A stretch of DNA of 64,000 bases from the NCBI GenBank assembly GCA_000237975.1, contig CP003179.1, forward strand, positions 1,550,001 to 1,614,000, written 5' to 3'. The notes under the pieces are model-generated. The model saw only the letters and a list, made by a program, of their open reading frames with translations, was not told where the DNA came from and did not search any database. The stretch comes from Sulfobacillus acidophilus DSM 10332 (lineage in GTDB: Bacteria; Bacillota; Sulfobacillia; Sulfobacillales; Sulfobacillaceae). Positions 15,328 through 25,205 of this stretch are shown here, piece by piece; within the stretch, counting starts at the first letter, position 1, and each line of letters begins with the position of its first letter. Made by a program: the position numbers and the translations under genes.

Positions 15328-16586
15328 GGGCGGATCTTCCTTTCGACGGCCGACCACACGTGTTCGCGCACAGATTCTAACGGAATCGAGTCGATCACGG
15401 GCGACAAAAAGCCTTCAATCATGAGACGACGGGCTTCACTTTCCGGGAGTCCGCGGCTCATGAGATAGAATAAGGCGGCCTTATCGAGAGGACCCGCACT
15501 GGCCGCATGCGCCGCGTAGACATCGCGTTCGTCAATAATGAGCGAGGGGATGGCATCGGCACGCGCCGCATCGGACAGCATCAAGGCTTGTTGCTTTTGG
15601 CGGCCGTCGGATCCTCGGGCGCCCGCTTGAATCAGGGTCAGGCCGTTAAAAATGCTACGAGCCTCATCGTCCATGACGCCCCGCGCAACCATGTCGCTGG
15701 TCGTGTGGGGGGCCAAATGGTGGTGTTCGGCTTGGTAATCAAGGTGTTGTTGATCCGTGCCGAATAGCACACTCACGCTTCGGGTGGTGGCTCCCGGCCC
15801 TTCCAGCTTGGTCACATGTTCGGCAATTTCCAGTCCGGTACCAAATTCACCGACGTTCAGGTGAAGACGTCCGTCTTGCATCACCCGATGATATCGGCGG
15901 ATGACCGCATCCCAATGGCTTCCCATCTGTTGAATAATGCCCCAGGTGACTTCGGCGCCAGGGTGAATCGCCATCTCGGTGACTTCCAGGCCTAACCCGC
16001 GTGGCACGTCATCTTCGGCTTGAATGTGTTCGACGAGTTGAATGCGGCTCCCGGCTTCCGCCACAATCAGGTTTCGGGCAAACCAGGTGGGCGCCTCTCC
16101 GGCGGTCAGAAATCCCCAGGTCATCACGGGATCGACCTGGACATGGGCCGGTACATAAACGAAGAGACCCTCGCGCCAAAGGGCTGCATTGAGAAGGGCC
16201 GCCCGGTCCCGGGAATCGTCGGCGATTTGGCCTAAATAGGGCCTCACCAAGTCCGGATGATTGCGGGCGGCTTCCAATAAGGGCATCACGATGACGCCCG
16301 ACGGGAGGGCCGCTCGGGTGGGGGATGCCAACGCCGTTCCGTTGACGAAGAGCCAGTCTACCGATGTTGGGGGCATCGAGGTCGGCGGGGTAACAGGCGT
16401 AGTCCAAGGAAGGGTGTCCCATTTGCGGCGTTTTAACGACGTGCGCTCGCGGACCGGCCAATCGGCCGCAAACACCCGTTCCGCCAACTCGAGCCGACGC
16501 GCACGTAGCCAATCCGGATCCGCGGCAAATTGGATTTCAATAAATTGTTGCAGCCGTAATACCTCGTCGGTGATTATGGGGCTCAT
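15324..16586 (-). CDS. sufD: Fe-S cluster assembly protein SufD
   Basis: SufD is the SufB paralogue of the SufBCD scaffold and is needed for iron entry. The 420-residue protein shares the beta-helix core with SufB (for example YQAEHHHLAPHTTSDMVARGV and ARSIFNGLTLIQAGARGSDG) and the C-terminal region FYLMSRGLPESEARRLMIEGF. N-terminal helical residues are less conserved, as is usual. It lies 11 bases after sufC and overlaps sufS. Confidence 0.94.
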   Translation of the reverse strand: MSPIITDEVLRLQQFIEIQFAADPDWLRARRLELAERVFAADWPVRERTSLKRRKWDTLPWTTPVTPPTSMPPTSVDWLFVNGTALASPTRAALPSGVIVMPLLEAARNHPDLVRPYLGQIADDSRDRAALLNAALWREGLFVYVPAHVQVDPVMTWGFLTAGEAPTWFARNLIVAEAGSRIQLVEHIQAEDDVPRGLGLEVTEMAIHPGAEVTWGIIQQMGSHWDAVIRRYHRVMQDGRLHLNVGEFGTGLEIAEHVTKLEGPGATTRSVSVLFGTDQQHLDYQAEHHHLAPHTTSDMVARGVMDDEARSIFNGLTLIQAGARGSDGRQKQQALMLSDAARADAIPSLIIDERDVYAAHAASAGPLDKAALFYLMSRGLPESEARRLMIEGFLSPVIDSIPLESVREHVWSAVERKIRP

Positions 16587-16597
16587 TCCCTGTCCTC

Positions 16598-17368
16598 CTA
16601 ACGGTCGCCTACGTGGGCCAATTCTTCCCGGATCCAGTCGTAGCCCTTTTGCTCAAGCTCTTCGGCAAGACGGGCATCGCCCGATTTCACGATCCGGCCG
16701 TCAAACATGATGTGGACGTAATCCGGCTTGACGTAACTTAAAATGCGTTGATAGTGGGTAATGATGAGGGCTCCAAATTCGGGCCCAATCAGGGAATTGA
16801 CCCCTTTGGCGACGACCTTGATGGCATCGATGTCCAGACCCGAGTCAATTTCGTCTAAGATTGCGATCCGGGGCTCCAGCATCAGCATTTGGACGATTTC
16901 ATTACGCTTTTTTTCTCCTCCGGAGAATCCTTCGTTTAAGTAGCGATTCGCGAACTTCGGGTCCATCTCCAGAAAACGCATGACCTCATCTAAGCGATCG
17001 CGAAATTCTTTTAACGGAATGGGATGCTTTTCGTCGCGGCGTGCATTAATGGCCGCCCGGAGAAAATTCGCCGTGGTGACGCCGGAAATCTCACTCGGAT
17101 ATTGCATGGCCAAGAAAAGGCCCTTACGCGCTCGCTGATCCGGTTTCATGGCCAAGACGTCCTCGCCGTCTAATAAAACCTGGCCCTCGGTCACCTGATA
17201 CCGCGGATGTCCCATTAACGCTTGCGAGAGCGAGGTTTTTCCCGTGCCGTTCGGTCCCATAATCGCGTGAATTTCGCCGCCGCGGATCGTCAGGGAGAGT
17301 CCTTTTAAGATGGGTTTCCCGTCAATGGCCAAGTGTAGATTATGAATTTCCAGTACTGGAGTTGTCAT
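16598..17368 (-). CDS. sufC: Fe-S cluster assembly ATPase SufC
   Basis: SufC is the ABC-type ATPase that drives conformational change in SufBD. The 256-residue protein has Walker A GPNGTGKTS, the ABC signature FSGGEKKRNEI and Walker B AILDEIDSGLD. It has no transmembrane partner, as expected. The start is ATG 17368 after GAAGGAGG. It is the first gene of the operon, and a perfect palindrome lies 27 bases upstream. Confidence 0.96.
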   Translation of the reverse strand: MTTPVLEIHNLHLAIDGKPILKGLSLTIRGGEIHAIMGPNGTGKTSLSQALMGHPRYQVTEGQVLLDGEDVLAMKPDQRARKGLFLAMQYPSEISGVTTANFLRAAINARRDEKHPIPLKEFRDRLDEVMRFLEMDPKFANRYLNEGFSGGEKKRNEIVQMLMLEPRIAILDEIDSGLDIDAIKVVAKGVNSLIGPEFGALIITHYQRILSYVKPDYVHIMFDGRIVKSGDARLAEELEQKGYDWIREELAHVGDR

Positions 17369-17394
17369 AGGTGCCTCCTTCGCACGAACCATTT

Positions 17395-17411
17395 CTGAGT
17401 ATTTTACTCAG
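17395..17411 (-). promoter_or_regulatory. Perfect palindrome ahead of sufC, Rrf2/IscR-like operator candidate
   Basis: CTGAGTA-TTT-TACTCAG is a perfect 17-base palindrome. On the minus strand it reads GAGTAAAATACTC at its core, which has the same layout as the IscR type-1 core GACTRWWWYAGTC, with symmetric C-to-G changes. TAAAAT inside it could serve as a -10 box. A regulator of the Rrf2 family responding to Fe-S status is the natural guess. Confidence 0.5.
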
Positions 17412-17544
17412 TATTCCTAGTTCCAGTGTAGCCGTGTTGGATGAAATGTCAACTCGTCGTCCTTATCCTTCGGCGGAAGGCAGACTTTCATGAGTGCTCG
17501 GTGATCCAATTTTGGGCAGATTTTAGCGAGATTTCGGCGTTTCC

Positions 17545-17553
17545 TGGTATACT
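17545..17553 (+). promoter_or_regulatory. Extended -10 promoter ahead of yqeG and the aro genes
   Basis: TGGTATACT forms an extended -10 element (TG-N-TATACT), 30 bases before the ATG at 17583. No clear -35 box is seen, as is acceptable for extended -10 promoters. Confidence 0.45.
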
Positions 17554-17582
17554 GACAACGTATCCGAAGGGAGGGTGTGTGG

Positions 17583-18083
17583 ATGATTCGACTACTGAAG
17601 CCACGCTTGTTTGTTCAGTCTATTTATGATCTCGACTTGGCCGGTCTGGTCGGGCGTGGCATTCGCGGACTGATTCTCGACCTCGACAATACCTTAGTCG
17701 GTTGGAATCAGCCACACGCCCCGCGGGAGTTGTTGGATTGGTTTCAACGCGTTCAACAACAAGGCATCAAAACCTATATTGTCTCGAATAACTGGGAGGC
17801 CCGGGTGACGGCGTTTTCCCGGCTAGTGGGCGTCGCCGGCATTGCCAAGGCGGCCAAACCCCGGCGCTGGGCCTTTCGCCAAGCGATGGCGGCGATGGGG
17901 ACGGAGCACGAGACGACGGCGGTCATCGGCGACCAAATTTTTACCGACATCCTGGGTGGCAACCGGCTGAACTTATTTACGATTCTTGTGCACCCGATGG
18001 ATAGCCGGGAATTTTGGACGACCCGCATTGTGCGCCGTATCGAACGGGCCTTGGTGGCGGAAAGCCTTTCCTCGGGAGCGTAA
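17583..18083 (+). CDS. YqeG-family HAD-superfamily phosphatase
   Basis: A 166-residue HAD phosphatase of the YqeG group (IIIA). Motif I is D-L-D-N-T, motif II is SNN, and the GDQIFTDILGGN motif carries the metal-binding acidic residues. In Bacillus relatives yqeG precedes yqeH and aroE, and it is coupled to aroE here, too (one base apart). Substrate unknown. ATG 17583 is preferred over GTG 17577 because of the spacing to GGGAGGG (17567-17574). Confidence 0.88.
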   Translation: MIRLLKPRLFVQSIYDLDLAGLVGRGIRGLILDLDNTLVGWNQPHAPRELLDWFQRVQQQGIKTYIVSNNWEARVTAFSRLVGVAGIAKAAKPRRWAFRQAMAAMGTEHETTAVIGDQIFTDILGGNRLNLFTILVHPMDSREFWTTRIVRRIERALVAESLSSGA

Positions 18084-18084
18084 A

Positions 18085-18903
18085 ATGGGGCAACAGGTGC
18101 AATTATTTGCGGTAATGGGACAGCCCATTGCCCATTCCTTATCGCCGGTGATGCATAATCAGGCGTTTCGCCAGCGAGACTGGCCCGCGTTTTATTTCCC
18201 GGTGGAAGCGGGGCCCGACCAATTGACCCAAAAGTTGGCGGCGTTTCAAAGTTTGGGCGGCGTCGGCGCCAACTTAACCCGACCGCTCAAAGAGGTGATC
18301 GTGCCGCTTTTGCGCGAAGCCTCTCCCTGGGTGCAGCGAACGGGCGCATGTAACACCATCGCGTGGCGTGATGGAGGCTGGGTGGGCGACAATACGGACG
18401 TTCAGGCATTACTGGAGGCCTTGCCGCCCGCCCGTCCGGGGGAACGCGCCTTGGTGTTGGGGGCCGGAGGGGCAGCCCAAGCCAGTGGCGTTGCCCTAAC
18501 CGAGCGGGGGTATCATGTCACGGCGGCTTTGCGTCATCCCCGTTCACTTCCTTGGGCCACCTCGATTATCGACTGGGATGAACGGTTAAAAGAAGCGGAG
18601 TGGGCCGTCGTCGTCAACGCCACCCCCTTGGGCCAGGCCGGGGAAGAATCTCTTCTGCAGTGGCCTCGCCCGATACCCGGCGGTATTGGCGTGGATTGGG
18701 TCTATCGGCCCCGTTGGACGCCATTTTTGGAATCGGTTCGGCAATCCGGCGGCCGACCCATTGACGGGCTCACCTTGTTGGTCGAGCAAGCCCGCCTCGC
18801 CTGGCGGTTATGGTTTCAGGAAACGGCACCGGCCGCCCCCATGTGGGACGCGGTAGCGCCCTGGCTGGATGAAGGCATGAAAAGCGAGAACCTGAAAGAA
18901 TAG
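18085..18903 (+). CDS. aroE: Shikimate dehydrogenase
   Basis: AroE reduces 3-dehydroshikimate with NADPH. The 272-residue protein has the substrate site SLSPVMHN, the catalytic-lysine motif NLTRPLK, GDNTDV, and the Rossmann loop LGAGGAAQA. It begins one base after yqeG. The shikimate enzymes AroE, C, K, B and Q are all encoded between here and 23449. Confidence 0.94.
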   Translation: MGQQVQLFAVMGQPIAHSLSPVMHNQAFRQRDWPAFYFPVEAGPDQLTQKLAAFQSLGGVGANLTRPLKEVIVPLLREASPWVQRTGACNTIAWRDGGWVGDNTDVQALLEALPPARPGERALVLGAGGAAQASGVALTERGYHVTAALRHPRSLPWATSIIDWDERLKEAEWAVVVNATPLGQAGEESLLQWPRPIPGGIGVDWVYRPRWTPFLESVRQSGGRPIDGLTLLVEQARLAWRLWFQETAPAAPMWDAVAPWLDEGMKSENLKE

Positions 18904-18914
18904 GAGTCGTGACG

Positions 18915-20072
18915 ATGGGGACCTGGCATTGGCTGACGGCCGGCGAATCACACGGGCCCGGATTAGTGGGCATTATTGAAGGGGTACCGGCTGGGGTGCC
19001 GTTAACCCGGGATATGATTAATGAAGACTTGGCCCGCCGTCAGAAAGGGTATGGACGGGGCGGTCGGATGGCGATTGAGCGTGACATGGTGGACATTTGG
19101 GGTGGGGTTCGCCACGGCCGGACACTCGGTAGTCCGGTGGCACTGACCATTCAAAATCGGGATTTTACCAATTGGGCGGAATCGATGTCCCCGGATCCGG
19201 GTCAACCGGATCGCGTGGTGACGCGTCCCCGACCCGGCCATGCCGATTTGGTCGGCGGCATAAAGTATGGCCACCGTGATTTACGAAACGTCCTGGAACG
19301 GGCGTCGGCCCGGGAGACGACCATGCGGGTGGCGCTCGGGGCCGTCGCGCGGGCCTTTTTACGCCCGTTAGGGATTGAGGTCTATGGCCACGTCACGCGA
19401 ATTGGACCTGTCAGTGCACCGGCCGGCGAATGGACCCTGGAGGACATCCGCCGTGCCGAGGAGTCTCCGGTGCGAGTGGTGGACGACACGGTGGCGGCCG
19501 CGATGATGGCGGCTATCGATCAGGCGAAGGAGGCCGGCGATACGTTAGGCGGAACATTTGAGGTCGTGGCCTTCGGTCTGCCGGTGGGACTGGGCAGTTA
19601 CGTACAGTGGCATCGGCGGCTGGAAGCGCGCCTCGGGGCTGCTCTGCTTTCCATCCCGGCCATGAAAGGGGTTGAAGTAGGCACAGGGTTTGAGCAAGCC
19701 GGCCAGGAAGGCTCCATGGTGCATGATGCGATCTGGTGGGAAGAGGGGCAAGGATTTCGCCGCTTGTCCAACCGGGCCGGGGGGCTCGAAGGCGGTATGA
19801 CGACCGGCATGCCGTTAACGGTGCGCGTCGGGATGAAGCCCTTGTCCACCCTCATGTCGCCGTTAGGGTCTTTCGACATCGAAACCAAGGAACCGTTTTT
19901 GGCTCAGGTCGAACGGTCGGATGTCACCGCGGTGCCGGCGGCGGTGGTTATCGGAGAGGCGATGGTGATGCTGGTGCTGGCGGAAGCGATTTTAGAAAAG
20001 TTTGGCGGCGACAGCTTGCCGGAAGTGCAGGACCGTATCCGGCGGTGGCAGGAGACGGTGCGTGAATTTTAA
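18915..20072 (+). CDS. aroC: Chorismate synthase
   Basis: AroC converts EPSP to chorismate with reduced FMN. The 385-residue protein begins with the family signature TAGESHGPGLVGIIEG, and has RQKGYGRGGRM, RPRPGHADLVGGIKYGHRDLRNVLERASARET and the NRAGGLEGGMT FMN-binding segment. ATG 18915 sits eight bases after TAGGAG; GTG 18909 would be too close. It overlaps aroK by 11 bases. Confidence 0.96.
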   Translation: MGTWHWLTAGESHGPGLVGIIEGVPAGVPLTRDMINEDLARRQKGYGRGGRMAIERDMVDIWGGVRHGRTLGSPVALTIQNRDFTNWAESMSPDPGQPDRVVTRPRPGHADLVGGIKYGHRDLRNVLERASARETTMRVALGAVARAFLRPLGIEVYGHVTRIGPVSAPAGEWTLEDIRRAEESPVRVVDDTVAAAMMAAIDQAKEAGDTLGGTFEVVAFGLPVGLGSYVQWHRRLEARLGAALLSIPAMKGVEVGTGFEQAGQEGSMVHDAIWWEEGQGFRRLSNRAGGLEGGMTTGMPLTVRVGMKPLSTLMSPLGSFDIETKEPFLAQVERSDVTAVPAAVVIGEAMVMLVLAEAILEKFGGDSLPEVQDRIRRWQETVREF

Positions 20073-20589
20073 GTCGATTGCCGTGGTGGGCATGATGGGA
20101 GCCGGGAAATCGACCGTGGCCCAGCAGTTGGCCACGCGGCTCGAGTGGCCTTGGTACGATCTCGATCACGTAACCGAGACGGTGGCGGGCGAATCCATTC
20201 CCCGGCTGTTCGCCCAGAGCGGAGAAACCGGGTTTCGCCGGTGGGAACGCGAGGCGCTCACGGTCGTGGCCATGACGTATCCGCGTCCGCATGTGCTGGC
20301 GACCGGCGGTGGCACTCCTCTTTCGTCGGCCAATCAGGAGATTTTGGGTCAAGCCTATCATGTCATCTGGTTAGATGCCGATCCCGAGCTTTTATGGGCC
20401 CGCGTGGCGGATTCCGATCGCCCGCTGGTCCAGCACGGTAAAGCCGATTTTCTGAAACTGGCCGCCGCGCGCCGACCGGTCTATCGCCAAGTGGCCCATA
20501 TGCGGATCGACGTGGGAAGCTTATCCCCGGCCGAGATCGTCGACGTCATTTTAAAAATTTGGCCAGAGCAAGAGGGGGGAGAGTTATGA
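20062..20589 (+). CDS. aroK: Shikimate kinase
   Basis: AroK phosphorylates shikimate. The 175-residue protein starts at GTG 20062 and has the P-loop GMMGAGKST (residues 10-18), the D-x-D shikimate-binding pair in YDLDHV, R59-type arginine in FRRWE, and the GGGTPL loop. It overlaps aroC at the start and aroB (ATGA) at the end. Confidence 0.94.
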   Translation: MNFKSIAVVGMMGAGKSTVAQQLATRLEWPWYDLDHVTETVAGESIPRLFAQSGETGFRRWEREALTVVAMTYPRPHVLATGGGTPLSSANQEILGQAYHVIWLDADPELLWARVADSDRPLVQHGKADFLKLAAARRPVYRQVAHMRIDVGSLSPAEIVDVILKIWPEQEGGEL

Positions 20590-21731
20590 GCACCCGCCGG
20601 ATTACGGTCGACATGGCACGGACTTCCGACGTCATATTGGGCCGCGGTCTCGTCCAACAAGTGGCGGAGACCTGGACACGCCCCTTGTATCTGGTCTATG
20701 ACGCTTTTTTGGAAGAGCAGGCGGAGGCGCTATGGCAGCGGATTCCCCCCACGGCTCACGTGGGCCGTTTGGGCATTCCTTTGGGCGAATCGCGAAAGAC
20801 GTTGGCGACCGTGGAAAGCGTGTACGCGGATTGGGGACGTCACGCGGTGACTCGCGACGTGCACATTGTCGCGTTAGGCGGCGGGGTCCTGACCGATTTG
20901 GCGGGATACGCGGCATCGACCTACTTACGGGGATTGAGTTGGACGGCGATTCCCACCACGCTCTTGGCCCAAGTGGATGCGGCCATCGGCGGCAAAGTGG
21001 CGGTGAATACCCCCTGGGGAAAAAATTTGGTCGGGTCTTTTCATTTGCCGGAAGCCGTGTACATCGATGCGGATTGGCTGAATAGTTTGCCGCTCGCGGA
21101 GTGGCGCGTGGGATTGGGCGAGATTATCAAATCGGCTTTGATTGCCGGAGATCCGCTGTACAGTCGATTGGAGCAAGACCGGCCGCCGCTCGGGACGGTA
21201 ACCGATGATTGGCAATGGCTGATTGAGACGACGGCCACCATCAAAGTCGACGTGGTTAACCAAGACCTTTATGAGTCGGGACCGCGCATGTTTTTAAACT
21301 TTGGTCACACGGTGGGCCATGCCCTCGAACGCGTCGTGGGCTATGGGCGTATTCAACATGGGGCGGCCGTGGCCATTGGGAGTTTGGTCGCCTTAATATT
21401 GTCCGAAACCCATCGGGGCTTGGATCCGCGAGTTCGGCAGACGGTTGTGGGGTGGCTTCGGGATTGGCAATTACCCACAAAATGGCCGGCCTCGGTGACG
21501 TTCGGCGCGATTTGGGATGCCCTATCACACGATAAAAAGGCTCGGCAGTTCGGGTCGCAGTGGGTGTTGTTGGATGCCGTGGGCCGCCCCGTCATTGTCC
21601 GGGGAATTGCCCGGGAGCAAGTGCAGGCGGCCATTGAGCGGCTAAAAGACGAGTACGGCGTATTTGTGTTGGCCGACGGGAGCGGAGATCGCGAAGCGAC
21701 GGCACAGCGACCGACGCCGGATGTGAATTGA
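20586..21731 (+). CDS. aroB: 3-dehydroquinate synthase
   Basis: AroB makes 3-dehydroquinate from DAHP, using NAD and a divalent metal. The 381-residue protein shows [19 protein letters not shown], the [15 protein letters not shown] motif, the [11 protein letters not shown] helix and the metal ligands in [11 protein letters not shown]. The C-terminus carries about 20 residues of variable tail. Start ATG 20586 overlaps the aroK stop. Confidence 0.96.
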   Translation: MSTRRITVDMARTSDVILGRGLVQQVAETWTRPLYLVYDAFLEEQAEALWQRIPPTAHVGRLGIPLGESRKTLATVESVYADWGRHAVTRDVHIVALGGGVLTDLAGYAASTYLRGLSWTAIPTTLLAQVDAAIGGKVAVNTPWGKNLVGSFHLPEAVYIDADWLNSLPLAEWRVGLGEIIKSALIAGDPLYSRLEQDRPPLGTVTDDWQWLIETTATIKVDVVNQDLYESGPRMFLNFGHTVGHALERVVGYGRIQHGAAVAIGSLVALILSETHRGLDPRVRQTVVGWLRDWQLPTKWPASVTFGAIWDALSHDKKARQFGSQWVLLDAVGRPVIVRGIAREQVQAAIERLKDEYGVFVLADGSGDREATAQRPTPDVN

Positions 21732-21750
21732 GGAAGGGGTAAAACCGATC

Positions 21751-23016
21751 ATGAGTTTAGAGCATTTAAAGACCGTCGATCCGGCCGTTTATCAGGCCAT
21801 TCGACAAGAAGAAGCTCGGCAAGCCAACCATCTGGAGTTAATCGCGTCGGAAAACTGGACGTCCCCGGCCGTACGGGAAGCGGTCGGATCGGTCATGACC
21901 GATAAATATGCTGAAGGGTATCCGGGGCATCGTTATTACGGTGGTTGTGAAAATGTCGACACGGTGGAGGATTTAGCGCGGCAACGGGTTTTGGCGCTTT
22001 TTGGGGGCGAACATGCCAATGTGCAACCGCATGCCGGTGCCCCGGCCAATATGGCGGTATATTTCACCGCTCTAAAGCCGGGCGATACGTTGATGGGGTT
22101 GGAACTCAGCCACGGGGGGCATTTAACCCACGGGAGCCCCGTGAATTTATCCGGTCAGCTCTATCGGCCGGTCGCTTATCAAGTCGACCCGGTAACCGAG
22201 CGGATCGATATGGATCAGGTACGCGAAAAAGCGTTGGCGGAAAGACCGCAGATTATCGTGGCAGGTGCGTCCGCCTATCCCCGAAGCTGGGATTTTGCCG
22301 CGTTTCGCCAGATTGCCGACGAAGTCGGTGCCCTTTTCATGGTGGATATGGCGCATTTTGCCGGGTTGGTGGCGGCCGGTCTACATCCGAATCCCGTGCC
22401 GTATGCCGATTTTGTCACGTCGACGACGCATAAAACCCTCCGTGGGCCGCGAGGCGGGTTCATCATCTGCCGCCAATCCTGGGCGAAGGCCATCGATAAG
22501 ACGATTTTTCCGGGCCTGCAAGGGGGTCCCTTAATGCATGTCATTGCCGGTAAGGCGGTTGCCTTTTATGAAGCGCAACAGCCCTCGTTTCAGGCCTATC
22601 AAAAACGGGTGGTGGCCAACGCCCAACGCTTGGCCGACCGCTTGATGGCCAAGGGGCTCCGGTTGGTGTCGGGCGGCACCGATAACCATCTTTTGGTCAT
22701 CGATGTGAAGTCCAGTGCCGGCATTACCGGGAAAGAGGCGCAGGAGCGGTTAGCCTTAGTGGGGATTACGGTCAATAAAAACACGATTCCCTTTGATCAA
22801 GAAAAACCCACGGTAACGTCCGGGATTCGGATTGGGACGCCTCAGGTGACGACCCGCGGCCTCGGCCTTGACGAAATGGATCGGTTGGGCGATTTGATTG
22901 CCGACGTCTTGACGGCTCCGGAACGACCGGCGGGTGACCGGTTACGCGAGTGGGCCGGTGTGGTGCAAGAGTTGGCGGAGGCGTTTCCGTTGCCGGGGTT
23001 GGATTCCCGTGACTGA
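21751..23016 (+). CDS. glyA: Serine hydroxymethyltransferase
   Basis: GlyA interconverts serine and glycine with tetrahydrofolate, the main source of one-carbon units, and so feeds FolD at 35913. The 421-residue PLP enzyme has [32 protein letters not shown] and the PLP lysine in [14 protein letters not shown]. It follows aroB after 19 bases and overlaps aroQ by eight. Its place among aro genes is common in Firmicutes-like clusters only loosely. Confidence 0.97.
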   Translation: MSLEHLKTVDPAVYQAIRQEEARQANHLELIASENWTSPAVREAVGSVMTDKYAEGYPGHRYYGGCENVDTVEDLARQRVLALFGGEHANVQPHAGAPANMAVYFTALKPGDTLMGLELSHGGHLTHGSPVNLSGQLYRPVAYQVDPVTERIDMDQVREKALAERPQIIVAGASAYPRSWDFAAFRQIADEVGALFMVDMAHFAGLVAAGLHPNPVPYADFVTSTTHKTLRGPRGGFIICRQSWAKAIDKTIFPGLQGGPLMHVIAGKAVAFYEAQQPSFQAYQKRVVANAQRLADRLMAKGLRLVSGGTDNHLLVIDVKSSAGITGKEAQERLALVGITVNKNTIPFDQEKPTVTSGIRIGTPQVTTRGLGLDEMDRLGDLIADVLTAPERPAGDRLREWAGVVQELAEAFPLPGLDSRD

Positions 23017-23449
23017 TATCGGCGTCATGAACGGCCCCAATCTCGGGCGCTTAGGTCGTCGGCAGCCGGAGATCTATGGCCATCTCGGCTTAGCCGACAT
23101 TGAACGCGACCTTTTAGGGGAATTTCCCGAGGTGACCTTTCACTTTTTTCAGTCCAATCATGAAGGCCGGTTGATTGATCAATTGGAAGCCTGGGCCGAC
23201 CAGGGCATCCGGCGGGTGGTCCTCAACCCGGGTGCACTGACCCATACGTCGTATGCACTGCGGGATGCGATTGAAGGGTTGGAATTGTGGGTGGTAGAGG
23301 TCCATCTCAGTAATATCTATCGGCGGGAAGGCTTTCGGGCCCATTCGGTCATTGCCCCGGTGGCCCGCGGGCAAATTAGCGGATTGGGTGCTCTCGGCTA
23401 TCGTTTAGCCGTCCGTTACCTGCTGGATGAAGCCGGGGTGGAGGCATGA
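23009..23449 (+). CDS. aroQ: 3-dehydroquinate dehydratase, type II
   Basis: Type II AroQ dehydrates 3-dehydroquinate as a dodecamer. The 146-residue protein has [17 protein letters not shown] with the catalytic Tyr, [22 protein letters not shown] and [16 protein letters not shown]. Start GTG 23009 overlaps glyA and gives the exact family length. It overlaps the next gene by ATGA. Confidence 0.95.
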   Translation: MTDIGVMNGPNLGRLGRRQPEIYGHLGLADIERDLLGEFPEVTFHFFQSNHEGRLIDQLEAWADQGIRRVVLNPGALTHTSYALRDAIEGLELWVVEVHLSNIYRREGFRAHSVIAPVARGQISGLGALGYRLAVRYLLDEAGVEA

Positions 23450-24528
23450 ACGTTTTTCAGCGCCGACGGGCTAAATTATGGCAGGCCTTGCGTGATGAGC
23501 CGGTCGATGCGGTGTGGGTGACGTCCCCGGTTGCGCGGCGGTATTTCAGCGGATTTACCGGCAGTGCCGGCTACCTGTTGCTCACACCGGATCAGGGCTG
23601 GCTGGTGACCGATTTCCGCTACCTGGAGCAAGCGGGAATGGAAGCGCCCGATTTGACGGTAATGCGCCAACAACGCGCGGTCTTACGACAATGGGCGGAT
23701 TGGCTACCCGGAAGCCCGCCTTATCGCGTGGGATTTGAGGCGGACCACGTGACGGTGGCCCAATGGCGCCCCTTAGAGAATCCCGATTTTCGTTGGCATC
23801 CGGTGGACGACGCATTGGCCAATGTCCGGATGGTGAAGTCGGCCGACGAAATCGAAGCGATTCGTAAGGCGTGTCAGATTGCCGGGCAAGCGCTCGGCCG
23901 GGTGATGCCGGCGATTTTACCCGGCATCAGCGAGCGTGATATCGCACGCCGGCTGTGGCAGGAAATGCTGACGGGCGGAGCGGACGGGTTGGCGTTTGAT
24001 CTCATCGTGGCGTCCGGCGAGCGGGGCGCGTTACCGCATGGCCATCCGACCGATCGACGCCTAAAAGCCGGCGATATGGTGACGATTGATTTTGGCGCTG
24101 TTTGGGCAGGGTATCATTCAGATGAGACCGTGACGTGGGCAATCGGGAGCACGGGGCCTGACCGGGAGCGACAACGGACAATTTATGATATTGTGTTGAT
24201 GGCGCAAAAGCAGGCGATTGACGCGGTACGACCGGGCGTCTCGTTTGACCATATCGATCAGATCGCCCGCTCGGTGATTGAGGCCCATGGCTACGGAGCG
24301 TATTTTGGTCATGGGGTGGGCCATGGGGTCGGATTGGCCGTGCACGAGGCGCCCTGGGTCAACCGGGGACGGCCCACATGCTTAGAACCGGGTATGGTGA
24401 TTACCGTGGAACCAGGCATCTATCTCCCCGAATGGGGTGGAGTGCGGTTGGAGGATACGCTGGCGGTAACCGAAACCGGCGCCGAACGCCTTACGTGGTT
24501 TGAGAAAACTTGGACGGAAGTGGGTTAG
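23446..24528 (+). CDS. M24-family Xaa-Pro aminopeptidase
   Basis: A 360-residue M24 metallopeptidase that removes an N-terminal residue ahead of proline. An N-terminal creatinase-like domain (residues ~1-125) precedes the pita-bread domain, where the metal ligands appear in order: DFGAVWAGYHSDET, GHGVGHGVGLAVHE, VEPGIYLPEWGG and LEDT. It directly precedes efp, the usual Firmicutes arrangement (pepP/ypdF-like with efp). Confidence 0.93.
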   Translation: MNVFQRRRAKLWQALRDEPVDAVWVTSPVARRYFSGFTGSAGYLLLTPDQGWLVTDFRYLEQAGMEAPDLTVMRQQRAVLRQWADWLPGSPPYRVGFEADHVTVAQWRPLENPDFRWHPVDDALANVRMVKSADEIEAIRKACQIAGQALGRVMPAILPGISERDIARRLWQEMLTGGADGLAFDLIVASGERGALPHGHPTDRRLKAGDMVTIDFGAVWAGYHSDETVTWAIGSTGPDRERQRTIYDIVLMAQKQAIDAVRPGVSFDHIDQIARSVIEAHGYGAYFGHGVGHGVGLAVHEAPWVNRGRPTCLEPGMVITVEPGIYLPEWGGVRLEDTLAVTETGAERLTWFEKTWTEVG

Positions 24529-24563
24529 TCCGTTCATCAAATTTTGGCTGAGGAGTATAGGGA

Positions 24564-25121
24564 ATGATTTCAAGTAACGATTTTCGCAACGGGGTTACGA
24601 TTGAATTAGACGGGGTCGTCTATCAGGTCATCGAGTTTCAGCACGTCAAACCCGGTAAAGGATCGGCGTTTGTCCGGACGAAACTCAAGAATCTGCAAAC
24701 GGGCGGGGTGGTCGAGCGGACCTTTAACGCCGGTGAACGGGTACCGTCGGCTCGTGTGGAAAAACGCGAAATGCAGTTTTTGTATAACACGGGTAACGAG
24801 TATACCTTCATGGACACCGAAACGTTTGAACAAATTACCTTGTCGGCCGAGGATATTGGCGACGGGGTCCGTTTTCTCAAAGAAAACATGTTATGTCACG
24901 TCGTATTGTTTAAAGGGACCAGCATCGGTGTCGAGTTACCCAACAGCGTCGATTTACGGGTCGTCGAGACCGATCCCGGGTTTAAAGGCGATACGGCAAC
25001 CGGGGGCAGTAAGCCGGCCACGCTGGAAACCGGTGCCGTGGTTAAAGTTCCCTTATTTATCGAGCCCGGGGATTTAATAACGGTCGACACGCGAACCGGA
25101 CTATATGTCGGTCGGGCCTAA
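24564..25121 (+). CDS. efp: Elongation factor P
   Basis: EF-P relieves ribosome stalling at polyproline stretches. The 185-residue protein has the KOW-like N-terminal domain with K32 at the tip of PGKGSA, the position modified in many bacteria, and two OB domains ending [11 protein letters not shown] ribosome site (GAGGAG) precedes the ATG. A strong terminator follows, although the next gene has little space for its own promoter. Confidence 0.97.
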   Translation: MISSNDFRNGVTIELDGVVYQVIEFQHVKPGKGSAFVRTKLKNLQTGGVVERTFNAGERVPSARVEKREMQFLYNTGNEYTFMDTETFEQITLSAEDIGDGVRFLKENMLCHVVLFKGTSIGVELPNSVDLRVVETDPGFKGDTATGGSKPATLETGAVVKVPLFIEPGDLITVDTRTGLYVGRA

Positions 25122-25125
25122 AAGA

Positions 25126-25154
25126 CGGCGCCTCATGGGAGGCGCCGAATTTTT
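25126..25154 (+). terminator. Terminator after efp
   Basis: A 9-base-pair stem (25126-25134 with 25139-25147) is followed by AATTTTT. Because only about 50 bases then remain to the next gene, it may attenuate rather than fully end transcription. Confidence 0.85.
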
Positions 25155-25205
25155 GTGCATGAAATGACGGCAGATGGTTAGCTTATGGCTGGGGAGGTGG
25201 TGTTG

